Below are positions 61,320 to 64,000 of a stretch of DNA of 64,000 nt, piece by piece. How positions within the stretch are numbered: the stretch's first letter is position 1; the number at the start of each line of letters is the position of its first letter. The notes beneath the pieces are model-generated. The model ran no database searches and was not told where the DNA came from. It saw only the letters and a list, made by a program, of their open reading frames with translations. Position numbers and translations under genes: made by a program. This DNA is from Xiphydria camelus (lineage: Eukaryota > Arthropoda > Insecta > Hymenoptera > Xiphydriidae): contig OY783195.1 in the NCBI GenBank assembly GCA_963678675.1, positions 9,987,277 through 10,051,276 of the forward strand. Direction: 5' to 3'.

Positions 61320-61842
61320 TATACAAACATAGTGTCGCCGCACCACTTATTAAACGATTTTTTATATATTCAAGTTCAAATTTCTCTGCTCCCAATTTTC
61401 CGATTGAAATCGGTCCAACGCTATCCGACAGAAAACTTTATAGGCTTTCATAATATTGCTATTCACTTTTCCCGTTACTATCTGTTGCTTTTACGTCCAA
61501 CGGATAGCGCTGTTTTTCAAAAAAAAAAAACATGTTTTTACCTGTCACAGGTGGTAGGTATATAAATAGTAGGCATATAATACGCGCGCATTCGAATACA
61601 ACGTTGTATCAACATTTCAAAGCAATCGGTGAAGAACTTTCGGAGATTTAAGATTTTGAACAAATGAACATTTACATTTTCATTAATATAGAATATGTGA
61701 ACCCCATTCATTTTATTTCAATTCATAGTGAAAATAACCGTATGGGGCTTAAAAAATAACAATTTCTTGTAGTTGTAACATGTTGGAACTTACCCCCATG
61801 TTATCAAACAGAAAATGGAATGTTATATAACTTACTTTATCC
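61320..61842. other. No recognised gene
   Basis: AT-rich; possibly Helitron interior. It contains an A tract near 61518. Confidence 0.4.
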
Positions 61843-62554
61843 GCTTAGGCGCCGTGTGATCAATGTTAGATCTCTGCGGGGTCGTAAATCCTGAAGACAC
61901 TCATTCGTGACACGACTACTCACCAAACATTCCGCAAGGTGGATTTTGAGCTCTCGGCTGTTGATTAAACGTGTGGTGAGGTTTTTCAAACCTAGCGGTT
62001 GATTCAAATGAGTTAACACTGCACTCACTATATTATTGGTGACATATTCGAGTTAAAGAGATACAGTAGTTTGATGATTTAACCGTGGTTTATAATTAAT
62101 TGTTTCGAATGCACTGTACACAATACACTACACTGACGATTGCGAGGTACAGGGAATCGGTTACCCTGATGATAGCGTATGGGATTGAGATGGAAACGAA
62201 CCGTCTAATTACAAGTTAGAGCGCTTGCACACTGAATGCGCTGTATACGGTCGGCGGTACACATCGTTGATGCACTGGTTAATACGCATTTGGTTGCGGC
62301 TTATATATATTACATCTAACAGTAGTTGCAAGACGGTGGGGATAGCGTGGGCTGATGCGGTGCGCCCTGATTGGCTAGAGGGGGAATGGTGGTGGAACAA
62401 AAGATAACGCTGGATATTTTCCGAGTTCCATACCTAACGGGAAAGAGTGTGACGTTAAGAACTTCCTGAGTTTCATACATAACGGTTAAGGGTACCGGAT
62501 GCTCGTTTGTGACCATAAGTCACCCGTCAAATTGACGGGTTTCCATAAAGCTAG
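61843..62554 (+). mobile_element. Nonautonomous Helitron-like element, 3' part
   Basis: Ends with hairpin ACCCGTCAA.TTGACGGGT (62522-62540), ten bases, then CTAG (62551-62554) before a T, the typical Helitron 3' end. A diverged relative is at 30945-31345. The left boundary is set only by that similarity. Confidence 0.6.
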
Positions 62555-63040
62555 TATTAATCAGGCCTTATAAATGTAATGCTGATTGCAGAACAATGTC
62601 CTATAGTTGCAAAAAAAAGCAACATTAATTGTATCTCTCTTTGCAAATGCATCCACGACCATTGTCAAAACTTACCTACGTAAGTGTACAATTTTGTTAC
62701 TTTTCAATACTAATTAATATGTAAACCACTTATTCCTTTTTCCATTAATAATTAGATTTGTATTGTATTATGATGATTGCCGTTTTTCATTTCATACCTT
62801 ACCCAAACAACCTTCTAATAGTCAAGAACAACGTTTTTTTCACATCTACGGTGACGGAACCGAAAACTCCTATTATATAGGGCCGAAAAAAAATTTGGCA
62901 CTAATTCCGTCTGGCAACCTCCACGATATCATTCTTTAAGTTTTTCTGAACTGAAATCATTAATCAGAATGCAGTCAACGGTTTTATATACTCAGTGTCT
63001 CTCAGCGCCCGGTCTAACTCGGAACTGAGGTACAGTTTAT
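62555..63040. other. No recognised gene
   Basis: AT-rich sequence, nothing recognised. Confidence 0.5.
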
Positions 63041-63048
63041 AAGCTTAA

Positions 63049-63293
63049 AGGAAACAGTTTGTGCACTTAGCGTCGGCATCTTTGATCTTCCGTATCACTG
63101 TTTTGTTACTGCGCAACTTGAATTTGTTACCCTTCCGCATAGTGACAACTGACAACATCGCATTTAAAAATGCATGGGGACAAGCTGACAACATTGCATT
63201 TAAGCATGTCACTCTACTGCGCATATTTTTTGTTTCCCAGAAGTTGATAATATTTTGTTCTACGATTTAAATGGAGTACACCAACTGCTTCCT
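63049..63293. mobile_element. 245 bp MITE with TTAA duplication
   Basis: Ends AGGAAACAGTTTGTGCACTT and the near complement, flanked by TTAA at 63045-63048 and 63294-63297. TTAA duplication is typical of piggyBac and a few other groups; the family is not assigned. Confidence 0.8.
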
Positions 63294-63779
63294 TTAAGGG
63301 CCCCATACACGTTCAGTCGGCCGGCCGGCCAGCCGTAATCGATACTCGAACTACACCTGCAATTTTGTTCACCGATTGCGTCCGATGCATTGAATATTGA
63401 ATATTAAAGAATATTGATAAGTTTGCACTTATTTATTTGCCAAAGAAAAATCCACGACAAATGAACTGCGTTTCAAGTTAATTATCCGTAATATCGGTTT
63501 CAATTTCAATGTATCCAAAGTTATTTGCACTTCTGATTCTTTGTATTTACATTACTTATAAGAGCAGCAGTCTAAACATGTATTTGTGGACAAAATTTCT
63601 CACAACCAATATGTGAGCCTCTAAATTAATTATTAATAATTAATGAAAATTAAAATTAAAAATATTTCCTGGCCAAAGTTACTTGGGATCTTTTGATATG
63701 TTTTTCAGGGGATTTTTCCCTATCGACTCGTATAGGTTTCATCCTACCTAGATTAATTTGCATTTCATATGCTATAATG

Positions 63780-63925
63780 ACTAGACTAGTAGTAGGGTCG
63801 AAAATTCGGCCGCCTCTGACCCGTCCGGTAATTAACCTTTCCGGGAAAGGTACATGGTTGCAAGCTCATAAAATTTCAGTCTGGAGTAAAATTTTTCCAT
63901 CAGTCCAGCGCCGGCCGAATTCCTA
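63780..63925. repeat. Dispersed repeat, copy B
   Basis: Matches 59920-60090 around CCGTCCGGTAATTAACCTTTCC. Confidence 0.7.
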
Positions 63926-64000
63926 TCCGTGAACTCCCACACGCGTTAAATTTTAATAATCAACAGGCCCCTGGCAGGTAGCGACTTCTCATAATTTGTG

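Overview
The window is animal DNA, almost certainly from an insect. It has spliced genes with GT..AG introns, Jockey- and R1-type LINEs, a Ty3/gypsy element, ISL2EU, PIF/Harbinger, mariner-like and Helitron-like DNA, and DUF4806 proteins of the kind common in insect genomes (ants and wasps would fit, but the order cannot be fixed from sequence alone). I recognise no host gene. The whole 64 kb reads as nested transposable elements and dozens of foldback (MITE-like) hairpins.

Left part (1-13.2 kb). An R1-like LINE ORF1 (2192-3361 plus 9127-10137) is split by a complete-looking 5.8 kb DNA transposon (3362-9126, element 1). Element 1 carries two + strand genes: a six-exon DUF4806 protein and a 696-aa Tnp2-like transposase. 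Their ORFs lie in the same frame, separated by one stop codon and one sense codon. After the R1-like ORF1 comes a Jockey-like ORF1 with the start of an endonuclease. A 1,349 bp stretch of this R1/Jockey chimera is repeated at the left edge of the window (1-1349 = 9692-11040).

Middle (12.2-29.9 kb). One minus-strand transposon gene of a repetitive arthropod family is broken in two: its N-terminal part is at 28031-29126 and its next part at 12247-13154. The 14.9 kb between them looks like an insertion into a TATATA run. Both ends of the insert carry clusters of the palindromic motif GTTACTTCGGGGAC. Inside lie a possible solo LTR, a 1.2 kb relative of element 1 (18214-19394), a YqaJ-nuclease gene of ISL2EU type, a chromodomain fragment, an unknown 221-codon ORF and a 25-27 kb repeat block.

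Right-middle (29.2-39 kb). ISL2EU and PIF/Harbinger transposase remnants are followed by several MITEs, then an element with long inverted arms (33356-36775). That element carries the C-terminal half (NYN/PIN-like part and CXC cysteine domain) of the same family that was split at 13/28 kb. One arm is interrupted by an 896 bp element whose TA target duplication can be read against the other arm.

Element 2 (about 39.0-45.0 kb) is a second, divergent DUF4806-plus-transposase transposon with the gene order reversed. It lies next to gypsy gag debris and ends in 104 bp tandem repeats.

45.2-64 kb. A 5.1 kb gypsy element (45961-51085, minus strand, LTRs of 357 and 353 bp, TTGA duplication, proline-tRNA-like primer site) sits inside a foldback element and itself contains a hairpin MITE in pol. 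Then come another ISL2EU transposase remnant, a family with AGGCC termini and TTA duplications (54017-56238, 58040-59622), a Harbinger-type MITE with a readable empty site (53668-54003), a TA-duplicating element (56813-57695), a mariner-like palindrome (60587-61198), two Helitron-type 3' ends and a TTAA MITE.

The strongest biological lead is the repeated partnership of a DUF4806 protein with a Tnp2-like transposase in two independent elements.
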